A stretch of 55,168 bases of DNA, taken from contig NZ_MUNZ01000084.1 in NCBI RefSeq assembly GCF_002001205.1, positions 1 to 55,168 on the forward strand, read 5' to 3'. The notes under the pieces are model-generated. The model saw only the letters and a program-made list of their open reading frames with translations. It did no database searches and had not been told where the DNA came from. The translations under genes and the position numbers were made by a program. This DNA comes from Hydrogenophaga sp. A37 (GTDB taxonomy: Bacteria > Pseudomonadota > Gammaproteobacteria > Burkholderiales > Burkholderiaceae_C). Positions 1 through 8,729 of the stretch are shown one piece after another. The first letter of the stretch is position 1; the number at the start of each line of letters is the position of its first letter.

Positions 1-540
1 GGCGGTGGTGCGGGCTCGGGCGAGACGCCAGAGGGTGAGCGGGCGGGCGGCGAACAGGCCGCTGAATGCGCCGTAGGCGGCGGCCAGGCCGAGGGCGAAC
101 GTCGCTTCGTGGCGCAGCCCCGGCTGCATGGCCAGCTCCATGCCCACGCCGTACTTCACGAAGAAGATCGAGAGGATGGTGAGCAGGGGAACCACGCTGC
201 CCGGCAGCTGAAAGCGCCCGGTGGTGGCGTCGTAGCGGGTGCCGGCGCGGGGTGCCCGCAGCGAACCGACGACCAGCATGGCGCTGGCGGCCAGCAGCCA
301 CACCACCAGCGCCAGGCCCGCCGAGGGGCTGGCCGACAGGTCGGCGCCGAGGCTGACCGCCGAAAACAGCGCCAGGCCCAGCGAAGGCAACGCGGCGCGG
401 CGCCAGCCGATCTCGCGCTGGCGCAGCTGGATCAGTCCGAGCAGCACCAGACCAGCGAACAAGCCCCAGACCCACACCGGCGTGCGCTGCACGATGGTCA
501 GGGCGGCGGTGGGCTGTTGGAGCAGCAGTTGGATCAGCAT
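1..540 (-). CDS. Integral membrane protein (DUF6622-like), 3' end outside window
   Basis: This frame is open from the ATG at 540 to the window edge, giving 180 residues with no stop. It begins MLIQLLLQQPTAALTIVQ and contains about five hydrophobic stretches separated by short Arg-rich loops, so it is an inner-membrane protein. The start, with LLQQP then a PVWVWGL segment, resembles the uncharacterised DUF6622 family of Burkholderiales as I remember it; no enzymatic motif is visible. It is divergent from the lipoprotein gene at 749. Function unknown. Confidence 0.7.
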   Translation of the reverse strand, partial: MLIQLLLQQPTAALTIVQRTPVWVWGLFAGLVLLGLIQLRQREIGWRRAALPSLGLALFSAVSLGADLSASPSAGLALVVWLLAASAMLVVGSLRAPRAGTRYDATTGRFQLPGSVVPLLTILSIFFVKYGVGMELAMQPGLRHEATFALGLAAAYGAFSGLFAARPLTLWRLARARTTA

Positions 541-748
541 GTCGGGTCTCCTGGGGCGGTGTCGATGGGGTGCACTGTGCCGGCCGTGGGCGGACCTCGC
601 CACGGGCCTGCGATGGATTGCGGATTTCCGGGCGCGAAACGCGGCTGTGGGGGAGCGAGCGGTGGGCGCTCCGCGCGCTTCCTACAATGCATCGGCACGC
701 CAGCGCCACGCTTGGCTTTCCGCTTCATGTCATGAGGACCCTCCCACC

Positions 749-1327
749 ATGCACACCCCGAACACCGCCCGCCGGCGTTTTGCCGCCGGCTCTTTGTTGC
801 TCATTGCGCTGACCGGCTGCGGCCTGATGCAGCCCGGGCCGCGCCAGATCGACGTTTCCGAGGCCCAGTTGCAGAGCCGCATCGCCAGCCAGTTCCCGGT
901 CAAACAGCGCCAGCTCGGGCTGTTCGACGTGACGCTGGAGCAGCCGCGCCTGCGCCTGCTGCCCGAAGAAAACCGGGTGGTGACCGAGATGACCTACGCC
1001 GTGGGCGTGGCGCTGACCGGTGTGGCGCCGGTGAAGGGCCAGCTGGAGCTGAGCTACGGCCTGCGCTACGAGCCCAGCGACAGCACCGTGCGCCTGCACC
1101 AGGTGCGGGTCGAGCGGTTGGGGGTGGACGGCCTGTCGGCCGCGCAGGCGGCCCAGGTGAAGAAGATCGGCGGGCTGATGGCCGAAGACTTGCTTAAAGA
1201 AGCCGTGGTGCACCGCGTGAAGCCCGAAGACCTGCAGTCACTCTCCGGGCGCGGTTACCAGCCGGGAGTGCTGAAGGTGGTGCCGGGCGGGCTGCGCTTG
1301 CAACTCGATCCTCTGGACACGAAGTAG
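749..1327 (+). CDS. DUF1439-type outer-membrane lipoprotein (YceB-like)
   Basis: 192 residues. The N-terminus is a lipoprotein signal: basic residues R8-R10, a hydrophobic core and the lipobox LTGC with Cys24 as the lipidated residue. The rest is a soluble domain whose pattern (SEAQLQSRIASQFPVKQ, a central beta-rich part, then a helical C-terminus with VHRVKPEDL) matches DUF1439/YceB lipoproteins, whose role is unknown. The ATG at 749 is chosen because it begins the signal peptide; the frame is open far upstream without a plausible signal. uppP follows 45 bp downstream in the same direction, so the two may be co-transcribed and both act in the envelope. Confidence 0.85.
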   Translation: MHTPNTARRRFAAGSLLLIALTGCGLMQPGPRQIDVSEAQLQSRIASQFPVKQRQLGLFDVTLEQPRLRLLPEENRVVTEMTYAVGVALTGVAPVKGQLELSYGLRYEPSDSTVRLHQVRVERLGVDGLSAAQAAQVKKIGGLMAEDLLKEAVVHRVKPEDLQSLSGRGYQPGVLKVVPGGLRLQLDPLDTK

Positions 1328-1372
1328 ATCGCCCCCGCGCTGACTGAAGTTTGTTGAAAACAGGAATCTGAA

Positions 1373-2197
1373 ATGGACGTTGTGTTGTTGATCAAGGCCG
1401 CCATCATGGGCGTGGTGGAGGGCCTGACGGAGTTTTTGCCGATCTCTTCGACCGGTCACCTGATCCTGGCCGGGAGCCTGCTGGGCTTTCACGACGAGCG
1501 GGCCAAGGTGTTCGAGATCGCGATCCAGACCGGCGCGATCTTCGCGGTGATCATCGTGTACTGGCAGCGGCTGCGCACCACGCTGCTGGGGCTGAGCTCG
1601 CAGCCCACGGCGCAGCGTTTCACCCTGAATGTGGTCATCGGCTGCCTGCCCGCTGTGGTTCTGGGCTTGCTGCTGGGCAAGGTCATCAAGGCCCACCTGT
1701 TCACGCCGACCGTGGTGGCCACCGCGTTCATCCTGGGGGCCTTCGTCATCCTCTGGGCGGAGCGGCGCCAGCAGGCCAGCGTGCGTGTGCACGATCTGGA
1801 CGACATGACCCCGATGGACGCGCTGAAGGTGGGGCTGGCGCAGTGTTTCGGCCTGATCCCCGGCACCAGCCGCTCGGGCTCCACCATCATCGGCGGCATG
1901 CTGTTTGGCCTGTCGCGCAAGGTGGCGACCGATTTCAGTTTTTTCCTGGGCATCCCGATCCTCATGGGTGCCGGCGCCTACAGCCTCTACAAGGCACGCG
2001 ACATGCTCTCAGTGGCCGATCTGCCGCTGTTTGCCGTGGGCCTGCTGTTCGCGTTTCTCAGCGCCTGGGTCTGCATCCGCTGGCTGCTGCGCTACGTGGC
2101 CAGCCACAGCTTCGTGCCGTTCGCCTGGTACCGCATCGCCTTCGGTGCGCTGATCTTGCTGACGGCCCACTTCGGCTGGGTGGAATGGGTGGCTTGA
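1373..2197 (+). CDS. uppP: Undecaprenyl-diphosphatase UppP (BacA)
   Basis: 274 residues, the usual length of the family. It is a polytopic inner-membrane phosphatase that recycles undecaprenyl pyrophosphate to the monophosphate carrier used for peptidoglycan and other envelope polymers, and confers bacitracin tolerance. Both signature motifs are present: the Glu-rich motif E16[13 protein letters not shown]29 and the P163-G-T-S-R-S-G-S-T171 motif that forms the catalytic pocket. Hydrophobic segments run throughout. It ends only 6 bp before the convergent histidine kinase stop, with no obvious terminator between them. Confidence 0.97.
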   Translation: MDVVLLIKAAIMGVVEGLTEFLPISSTGHLILAGSLLGFHDERAKVFEIAIQTGAIFAVIIVYWQRLRTTLLGLSSQPTAQRFTLNVVIGCLPAVVLGLLLGKVIKAHLFTPTVVATAFILGAFVILWAERRQQASVRVHDLDDMTPMDALKVGLAQCFGLIPGTSRSGSTIIGGMLFGLSRKVATDFSFFLGIPILMGAGAYSLYKARDMLSVADLPLFAVGLLFAFLSAWVCIRWLLRYVASHSFVPFAWYRIAFGALILLTAHFGWVEWVA

Positions 2198-2203
2198 CGG
2201 CGC

Positions 2204-4123
2204 CTATTCAACGCCGTCGGGCAGCGTGAAGCAGAAGGTGGCGCCCTGACCGGGGACGCCTTCGGCGCGCATGGTGCCACCGTGTCGCTGCACGATGCGG
2301 CGCGCCGTGGCCAGCCCGATGCCCAGGCCCGAGAACTCGTGGGGCTGGTGCAGGCGCTGGAAGGGCTGGAACAGTTTGGTGGCACGTGCCATGTCGAAGC
2401 CAGCGCCGTTGTCGTTGACGCAGTAGTGCCGCTGGCCATGGGCGTCCTCCGTGAAGACGCGGATGTGCGCGTCGGGCACCTCGGCCGTGTACTTCCAGGC
2501 GTTGTGCAGCAGGTTCTGCATCACGGCCTCGATCAGGGCGGGGTCGGCCAGGACCTCCAGGTCGGGCTCCACCGTCCACGTCACCCGACGCCCTGGGTCG
2601 GAGGCGGCCAGCTCTTCCAGTTGCCGGGTGGCGATGCCGCTCAGGTGCACGGGAACCCGCTGCACCTCACCGCGCGTGTATTGCGAGAGCTTGAGCAGGC
2701 CGTCGATCAGCTCGCCCATTTTTTTGCTGGCGGCCATGATGCGTTGCAGGTGGGTGCGGCCGGTGGCGTCCAGCGCCGGGTGGTCTTCCTGCAGGGCCTG
2801 GGCAAAGCCGTTGATGATGCGCAGCGGTGAGCGCAGGTCGTGCGCCACGGCGTAGGAATAGCTCTCCAACTCGTCGTAGGCGCCCCGCAAGGCCTGGGTG
2901 CGCTGCCGGATGCGCTGCTCCAGCGAGGCATTGAGGCGCTGGATTTCGAGCTCGGTGTGTTTGCGTTCGGTCACGTCCTGCGTGACGCCCAGTGCGCGCA
3001 CGGCGCGACCCTGTGCGTCGCGCTCGAATTCGGCCTGTACCGTGTGCCAGCGCTCCTGTCCGCCGATCAACACCCGGTATTCGACGTTGTAGGGCAGCTT
3101 GCCCTTGACCGCCAACGGCCATTGCCGCTGCACCAGCGGGCGGTCTTCCGGGTGGATGATGGCCATCAGATCTTCGGCGCCGTAGTCGGTGGAGGGCATG
3201 TCGAGAAACTCGGGCGCTTGCGACACGGTGGTGTAGCGCCCTGTGGCCATGTCGGCCTGCCAGGGTGCCAGACGTGCCATGTGCTGCGCCTGACGCAACA
3301 ACTGTTCGCTGTCGCGCAAGGCCACCTCGATGGCCTTGCGGTCGCTCACGTCCTGCACCACCGCGATCAGGTAGTCGGGTTCCCCCGCGGGCGTGTGCAC
3401 CAAGGACAGCGTGAGGTGCACCCAGACGGTGTGGCCCCGTTTGTGGACGTAGCGCTTCTCGATGCTGTAGTGGTCGACCTCGCCCGACAAGGTGCGCGCC
3501 AGCAGCTCCAGGTCCAGCCCCAGGTCGTCCGGGTGGGTGAAGTCCCGGAAGCTCATGGTCTCCATTTCCTGCCGGGTGTAGCCGACCAGATCGCAGTAGG
3601 TCTGGTTGACCCGGATCCAGCTCCCGTCCAGCCGGCTGTGGGCCATGCCGGTGGCGCTGTGCTCGAAGGTGTCTTCCAGTTGCCGGATGCCCCGTTTCAC
3701 CGTTTCATTGGCTTCGCGCCACAGGCGGTTTTGCCGCTGCTTGAGCGCGATGGCCCCCACCACCACCAGTTGGGTGATGAAGTGCCAGAGATTGAGCCAG
3801 ATCGCTTCGCGCAGGCCTTGAAACGCCAGCGACCCAGAAGGGCTGACCGGGAAGAAATTGACCAGCACCATGCCCAGCAGGGTGCTGAGCATGCCGGCCT
3901 GGAACCCGCCGTACAGCGCCGAGAGGGCCACCGCCAGGGAGAGGGTGATGAATCGCCCACCCGATTCGGCCGGCGCCAGGGCCAGTCGCAACCCGGCGGC
4001 CGCCAGCGTGATGACCACGGCGACGGCGCAGCGCCTCCAGAGGCTGTGGCGGTCGGGCTGCCAACCCGCGACCTGCCGCCAGAGGCGATGAATCGGGTTC
4101 GACGGCGTGTCGATGTAGGGCAT
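2204..4123 (-). CDS. Membrane PAS-sensor histidine kinase with DUF4118-type N-terminus
   Basis: 639 residues from the ATG at 4123; a start at 4207 would add 28 residues. In order: an N-terminal set of about four membrane helices resembling the KdpD-type DUF4118 module (residues ~25-125), two PAS/PAC domains (~140-265 and ~275-390; each ends in a VQDV or TQDV PAC-type strand), a dimerisation helix with the phospho-acceptor H428 in the box AVAHDLRSPLR, and a HATPase domain with the N box (HNAWKY), DNGAGFDM and GLGIGLA. No receiver domain is fused and no response regulator gene is adjacent, so it is an orphan kinase whose partner and stimulus are unknown. The HisKA box is of the type seen in bacteriophytochrome-like kinases and recurs in the two larger kinases of this window. 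Confidence 0.9.
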   Translation of the reverse strand: MPYIDTPSNPIHRLWRQVAGWQPDRHSLWRRCAVAVVITLAAAGLRLALAPAESGGRFITLSLAVALSALYGGFQAGMLSTLLGMVLVNFFPVSPSGSLAFQGLREAIWLNLWHFITQLVVVGAIALKQRQNRLWREANETVKRGIRQLEDTFEHSATGMAHSRLDGSWIRVNQTYCDLVGYTRQEMETMSFRDFTHPDDLGLDLELLARTLSGEVDHYSIEKRYVHKRGHTVWVHLTLSLVHTPAGEPDYLIAVVQDVSDRKAIEVALRDSEQLLRQAQHMARLAPWQADMATGRYTTVSQAPEFLDMPSTDYGAEDLMAIIHPEDRPLVQRQWPLAVKGKLPYNVEYRVLIGGQERWHTVQAEFERDAQGRAVRALGVTQDVTERKHTELEIQRLNASLEQRIRQRTQALRGAYDELESYSYAVAHDLRSPLRIINGFAQALQEDHPALDATGRTHLQRIMAASKKMGELIDGLLKLSQYTRGEVQRVPVHLSGIATRQLEELAASDPGRRVTWTVEPDLEVLADPALIEAVMQNLLHNAWKYTAEVPDAHIRVFTEDAHGQRHYCVNDNGAGFDMARATKLFQPFQRLHQPHEFSGLGIGLATARRIVQRHGGTMRAEGVPGQGATFCFTLPDGVE

Positions 4124-4233
4124 GGGTGCTTGGGGGCAGGGTCCGGGGGTGGATGACCACTCCCGTCCGTTATACCGGAGGAAGCCCCAGGCCGGTGGCT
4201 CGAACAAGCGCAGGAATCCCTGCGTGTTTCACT

Positions 4234-5073
4234 TCAGCGCGACAGGCCGTGCAGTGCCCGTTCGATGGCCGCAGCCGTTTCCTGGGGGTTTTCCATCGGA
4301 AACAGGTGGCTGCCTTTCACCATGATCAGTCGCTCGGGGTGGTCCCGCCCCACGAGCCGGTGTGTCATGGTCATGCCAACCTGCTTCATCTCCTGCGACT
4401 CGGTGCCGCCCAGAAAGGCCACCGGGCATTGCAGCGGGTGGCGCCGCAGCAGGCGGTCGAGGTTGTGGGGCAGGGTGTTGTAGATCGCGGTTTCCACCTC
4501 GCGGTCGAACCCGAGCACGCGGCGCACGCCCTGCGCGGTGGCTTCGTCGTGCGTTCCGTGGGTGATGTAGTCGCGCAGCACCTGCGGGTCCCAGCAAGCG
4601 AAGGCCTTCTTGCGGGCGAAGTGCTCGTGTGCGGCGGTGGCGTCGGGCCAGGCGTTGCGGCGCTGGCGGCTGATCTTGCCCGGCGAGATCGAGCCCACGA
4701 GTTGGGTGCGCTTGACCAGCTCCACCGTGCGCGCGCGCCACCCACCGAGCACCGGCGAGTCGATCAGCAACACCCCTTTGACGGCGTGGCCACCGAGCTG
4801 CGGGTGGCGGGCGGCACACATGAGACTCAGAAATCCGCCCAGCGAATGCCCGACCAGCCAGGCGCCCTCGCCATGGCGTTCGATTTCGGGCGCGGCGAAG
4901 TCGGCCAGCTGCTGCACCAGATGCGGCCAGTTGCTGGTAACGGGGTACTTCGGGTCATGGCCGAACTTCTCCAGCGCCCGCACCGCATAGCCGCGGGCGC
5001 GCAGCGACTTGAACAGCACGCCGTAGGTGCTGGCGGGGAAGCTGTTGGCGTGGGAGAAGATGATTAAAGACAT
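4234..5073 (-). CDS. Alpha/beta hydrolase
   Basis: 279 residues with an alpha/beta-hydrolase layout. The oxyanion-side motif FSHANSFPAS is at the N-terminus, the nucleophile elbow GHSLGG carries Ser77, a late acid lies in the LGGTESQEM region, and the catalytic His is in the segment VKGSHLFPMENP. There is no signal peptide, so it is cytoplasmic. Members of this group include esterases and lipases of unknown substrate; the sequence does not distinguish them. It runs in the same direction as the downstream kinase gene with a 110-bp gap. Confidence 0.85.
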   Translation of the reverse strand: MSLIIFSHANSFPASTYGVLFKSLRARGYAVRALEKFGHDPKYPVTSNWPHLVQQLADFAAPEIERHGEGAWLVGHSLGGFLSLMCAARHPQLGGHAVKGVLLIDSPVLGGWRARTVELVKRTQLVGSISPGKISRQRRNAWPDATAAHEHFARKKAFACWDPQVLRDYITHGTHDEATAQGVRRVLGFDREVETAIYNTLPHNLDRLLRRHPLQCPVAFLGGTESQEMKQVGMTMTHRLVGRDHPERLIMVKGSHLFPMENPQETAAAIERALHGLSR

Positions 5074-5126
5074 GCTGGAGGGATATTCAACGCAAACAGC
5101 TCCGGCGCGAGGTGTCCAACCAAGGA

Positions 5127-5199
5127 CACCGCCGGGCCGGCTTTGCCGGACGGCCAGTGTCGCCCCCTGGGGGGTGACGCCACAGGCGGCGCGGGGGGG
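5127..5199. repeat. Intergenic GC-rich repeat R1 (subfamily B)
   Basis: This copy has three blocks: a small inverted repeat around CCGGCTTTGCCGG, a CGCCCCCTGGGGGG dyad, and a terminal GGCGGCGCGGGGGGG run that abuts the stop codon (TTA, 5200-5202) of the Anbu gene. The same order of blocks occurs at R4 and R9 and, inverted, at R2. Confidence 0.75.
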
Positions 5200-6027
5200 T
5201 TAAATCAACTTCTCTTTGGCGTTGGAAATCTTCCGAATGGGCTGGTTGCGCCCCGTGGTGCAGATCAGTGGCACTTCGGTGTGGGCGCCGTCCCAGGTCG
5301 GGTGTTCGATGCTGTCGAACACCTCGCGCAGCTTCTGGCCCCAGGTGTTGTGCACCATGCGAAAGTAGGGGTTGTTGTCGTCGATGCAGGTGATTTTGTC
5401 GCTCTGAAGCTGGTCGACCTCGTACACCGCCAGGTCCAGCGGCAGGCCCACCGAGAGGTTGGACTTGAGCGTGGAGTCCATGGACACGAGCACGCATTTG
5501 GCGGCCTCGTTGAGCGGGGTGTTGGGCGTGATCACGCGGTCGAGCACCGGCTTGCCGTATTTCGATTCACCGACCTGGAAGAACGGCGTCTCGGCCGTGG
5601 CCTCGATGAAGTTGCCCGCCGAATAGACCTGGAACAGGCGCATGCCTTCGCCCTTGATCTGTCCGCCAAAGATCATGGAGACGTTGAAGTCCACGCCCGC
5701 ACGCTTGAGTGATTCGCCGTCGCGCTCGTACACATGGCGCACCGCCGAGCCGAGCACACGCGCGGCGTCGAACATGCTCTTGGCGTTCCAGATGGTGATG
5801 GGTTCACTGCCTTCGTGGTCCTCGACCTGCTCGATCTGCAGGATTTCGCGGATGGACTGGGAAATGCTCAGGTTGCCGGCGGACAGCAGGCACATGAAGC
5901 GCTCACCCGGCTTCTCGTAGACGATCATTTTGCGGAAGGTGCTGATCTGGTCCAGGCCCGCGTTGGTGCGCGAGTCGGACAGGAAAACCAGCCCGGCGTT
6001 GAGTTTGACGGCGACGCAGTAGGTCAT
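5200..6027 (-). CDS. Anbu-type proteasome-like peptidase (ancestral beta subunit)
   Basis: 275 residues of the N-terminal nucleophile hydrolase fold, close to the Anbu/BPH family of bacterial proteasome homologues. The residue after the initiator Met is Thr2, which becomes the N-terminal nucleophile once Met is removed. D18 (in SDSRTNAG) and K33 (in STFRKM) sit at the spacing of the proteasomal Thr1-Asp17-Lys33 triad. The C-terminus carries the conserved DDNNPYF segment of this family. The gene overlaps the mutS stop by four bases (ATGA), so it is probably translated with mutS. The frequent Anbu partners (alpha-E protein, ATP-grasp, transglutaminase) are absent. The stop codon abuts repeat R1. 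Substrate unknown. Confidence 0.9.
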   Translation of the reverse strand: MTYCVAVKLNAGLVFLSDSRTNAGLDQISTFRKMIVYEKPGERFMCLLSAGNLSISQSIREILQIEQVEDHEGSEPITIWNAKSMFDAARVLGSAVRHVYERDGESLKRAGVDFNVSMIFGGQIKGEGMRLFQVYSAGNFIEATAETPFFQVGESKYGKPVLDRVITPNTPLNEAAKCVLVSMDSTLKSNLSVGLPLDLAVYEVDQLQSDKITCIDDNNPYFRMVHNTWGQKLREVFDSIEHPTWDGAHTEVPLICTTGRNQPIRKISNAKEKLI

Positions 6028-8663
6028 GGTTGCAGGCTGAGTTTCTTGAGTTGGTAGAGCTGGTCCAGCGCTTCGCGCGGGGTCAGTGCGTCGGGGTCGA
6101 TGCCTTGCAGCGCGGTTTGCAAGGGGTGGGCTTCGGGTTCGGCGCTCGGTGGCGGTGGAGCAAACAGGTCGACCTGGCTGCGGCTTTGTTCGCTGTGGTT
6201 CTCCAGCGCGGCCAATGCGTGGCGCGCGTGCTGCACCACCGCCGCCGGCACGCCGGCAAGCCTTGCAACTTGTATGCCGTAGCTGCGGCTGGCCGGGCCG
6301 GGTTCGATCTGGTGCAAGAACACGATGCCACTCTTGCCTCCGCCTTCGACTGCGCTCACATGCACGTTCACCGCGGCGTGGTGGCCGGCAGGGAACTCGG
6401 TGAGCTCGAAATAGTGGGTGGCGAACAGGGTGAAGGCCCGGGCCTTGTCGTGCAGGTGCGCGGCAATGCCGCCGGCCAGCGCGAGGCCGTCAAAGGTGGA
6501 GGTGCCGCGGCCGATCTCGTCCATCAGCACCAGACTTTGTGGCGTGGCGGCGTTCAGTATTTGAGCGGCCTCGGTCATCTCGACCATGAAGGTGGACTGC
6601 GCGTTGGCCAAGTCGTCGGCCGCGCCGATGCGGGTGTGGATGGCGTCGATCGGCCCGAGGCGGCAGGTCGTTGCTGGCACGTAGCTGCCCACGCTGGCGA
6701 GCAGCACGATCACCGCCACCTGGCGCATGTAGGTGCTCTTGCCGCCCATGTTGGGGCCGGTGATGACCTGCATGCGCTGTTTGGTGCCCATCAGCGTGTC
6801 GTTGGCGATGAAGCTGCCTCCGCTGGTCTCATTCAAGCGCGCTTCCACCACCGGGTGGCGCCCGCCGCGAATCTCGATGCAGGGCTCGGCCACGAATTGC
6901 GGCGCGCTCCAGTTGAGCGTGAGCGAGCGTTCGGCCAGGGCGCAGAGCGCGTCCAGTGCGGCCAGCGCGCGGGCCAGGCGGGTGAGCGGGTCGATGTGGG
7001 CCTGCAGTTGATCGAGCAGCTGCTCAAACAGCAATTTCTCGCGCGCCAGCGCACGTTCCTGCGCGCTGAGCGCCTTGTCTTCGAAGGCCTTGAGCTCGGG
7101 CGTGATGAAGCGCTCGGCGTTCTTCAGCGTCTGGCGGCGGCGGTAGTCGTCGGGCACCTTGTCGATCTGGCCCTGCGTGACCTCGATGTAGAAGCCGTGC
7201 ACCTTGTTGAACTGCACGCGCAGGTTGGCAATGCCGGTGCGTGCGCGCTCGCGGGTTTCGAGGTCGATCAGGAAACCATCGCAGTTGGTCTGGATGCCGC
7301 GCAGCTCGTCGAGGTCGGCATCAAAACCGTTGTTGATGACGCCACCGTCGCGCACCAGGGCCGCCGGCTCGGGCAGCAGCGCGGCCAGCAACAGGTCGGC
7401 GCAGCCGGCGGGTGGCGTCAGGTCGGCGGCGATCTGCAACAACCGCGCCGGGCCGCCCGCGGGCAGGCCGTGTTGCAGTGCCTGGGCGAGTTGCTGCGCT
7501 CGGCCCAGCGTCTGGCCCAGGCCCACGAGTTCGCGCGGGCGCACCTGGCGCAGCGCGGTGCGCGCGGTGATGCGTTCCACGTCGCTCGCGCCTTTGAGCG
7601 CATTTCGCAGTGTCTGACCCAGGCCGTTGCGCAGCAGGCCGATGGCGTCGAGCCGTGCTCGCGCTTCCGTGCGCTCACGTTGGGGCTCCAGCAGCCAGCT
7701 GCGCAACGCACGGCTGCCCATGCCGGTCTGGCAGACGTCGAGCAGGGAGAGCAGCGTGGGGCTGGTCTCGCCGCGCAGTGTGTGGGTGAGTTCGAGGTTG
7801 CGCCGCGTGGTGATGGGCAGGTCGATCAGCTCGTCGCTGCGCGCCACGCGCAGGCTCTTCACATGGCTGAGCGCACGGCCCTGCGTGTGTTCGGCGTAGT
7901 CGAGCAGGGCGGCGGCGGCGGCGTGTGCGTCGCTCAGGCCCTGTGCGTCCCAGGCGGCGAGACTGGCTGCGCCCAATTGTTCGAGCAGCTTGCGTTCGCC
8001 CAGAGGGCCGTCAAACGCCCAGGCGGGCCGCAGCACGGCGACGGTGCGCTGGCCGTTCGCCAGCGGCTGGGCCGCGAGCGCCTGCAGGTTTTTCTCAAAC
8101 GCAGGGGTGACTTCGGCGCTGTAGAGCAGTTCGCCGGGTGCGGTGCGCGCGATCCAGTCGGCCAGCTCGTCGCTGGCGCACTGGGCCAGGAACACGATGC
8201 CCTGCGTGACCGACATCCAGGCCAGGCCGACGCCGGTGCGCGCGCCCGCGTGCACGGCCATCAACACGGCCTCGGTCTTGTCGGAGAGCAGCTCGCTGTC
8301 GGTCAGCGTGCCGGGCGTGACCACTCGCACCACCTTGCGCTCCACCGGCCCTTTGGCCGTGGCCACGTCGCCCACCTGCTCGCAGATGGCGGCCGATTCA
8401 CCGAGCTTGATGAGGCGCGCGAGGTAGTTGTCGATGGAGTGGAACGGCACGCCGGCCATCACCACCGGCTCGCCGGCCGACTGGCCGCGCTGGGTGAGGG
8501 TGATGTCGAGCAGGCGGGCGGCTTTTTCGGCGTCGCCGAAGAACAGCTCGTAGAAGTCGCCCATGCGGTAGAACACCAGCGTGTGTGGGTACCCGGCCTT
8601 GATGGCAAGGTACTGCTGCATCATGGGGGTGTGTTTGTCCAGCGGGGCGTTCAAGGCGGGCAC
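6024..8663 (-). CDS. mutS: DNA mismatch repair protein MutS
   Basis: 879 residues, near the expected length. MutS recognises mismatches and small loops as a dimer and recruits MutL through an ATP-dependent clamp. The mismatch-reading motif is at F37-Y-E39 in GDFYELF. The ATPase shows Walker [10 protein letters not shown], Walker [11 protein letters not shown] and the STFDG signature that follows. The C-terminal helix-turn-helix ([11 protein letters not shown]) and dimer tail are intact. The start [19 protein letters not shown] is usual for the family. It is divergent from the large sensor kinase at 8730 and overlaps the Anbu gene by four bases. Confidence 0.98.
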   Translation of the reverse strand: MPALNAPLDKHTPMMQQYLAIKAGYPHTLVFYRMGDFYELFFGDAEKAARLLDITLTQRGQSAGEPVVMAGVPFHSIDNYLARLIKLGESAAICEQVGDVATAKGPVERKVVRVVTPGTLTDSELLSDKTEAVLMAVHAGARTGVGLAWMSVTQGIVFLAQCASDELADWIARTAPGELLYSAEVTPAFEKNLQALAAQPLANGQRTVAVLRPAWAFDGPLGERKLLEQLGAASLAAWDAQGLSDAHAAAAALLDYAEHTQGRALSHVKSLRVARSDELIDLPITTRRNLELTHTLRGETSPTLLSLLDVCQTGMGSRALRSWLLEPQRERTEARARLDAIGLLRNGLGQTLRNALKGASDVERITARTALRQVRPRELVGLGQTLGRAQQLAQALQHGLPAGGPARLLQIAADLTPPAGCADLLLAALLPEPAALVRDGGVINNGFDADLDELRGIQTNCDGFLIDLETRERARTGIANLRVQFNKVHGFYIEVTQGQIDKVPDDYRRRQTLKNAERFITPELKAFEDKALSAQERALAREKLLFEQLLDQLQAHIDPLTRLARALAALDALCALAERSLTLNWSAPQFVAEPCIEIRGGRHPVVEARLNETSGGSFIANDTLMGTKQRMQVITGPNMGGKSTYMRQVAVIVLLASVGSYVPATTCRLGPIDAIHTRIGAADDLANAQSTFMVEMTEAAQILNAATPQSLVLMDEIGRGTSTFDGLALAGGIAAHLHDKARAFTLFATHYFELTEFPAGHHAAVNVHVSAVEGGGKSGIVFLHQIEPGPASRSYGIQVARLAGVPAAVVQHARHALAALENHSEQSRSQVDLFAPPPPSAEPEAHPLQTALQGIDPDALTPREALDQLYQLKKLSLQP

Positions 8664-8679
8664 GTGGGGTGTTTTGAAG

Positions 8680-8708
8680 ACAGCCGGCTACTTTATCAGG
8701 CTGTTTTT
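8680..8708 (+). terminator. Hairpin plus T-run in mutS/kinase intergenic gap
   Basis: ACAGCC (8680-8685) and GGCTGT (8699-8704) can pair around a 13-nt loop, and a T-run follows. It lies between two divergent starts, so it cannot end an upstream plus-strand gene; it could act as a leader attenuator or be chance. Low confidence. Confidence 0.25.
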
Positions 8709-8729
8709 GGTGGATCGAACCACCCTACC

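Noticed and set aside
2840..4156. 438-codon plus-strand frame opposite the first sensor kinase.
   Set aside because: Shadow of the kinase gene; no domain features.
6030..8729. Open frame of about 900 codons on the plus strand opposite mutS, continuous with the large kinase.
   Set aside because: It is antisense to a complete mutS and its translation is low-complexity, Gly/Ala/Arg/His-rich shadow sequence. The kinase proper begins at 8730 or 8778.
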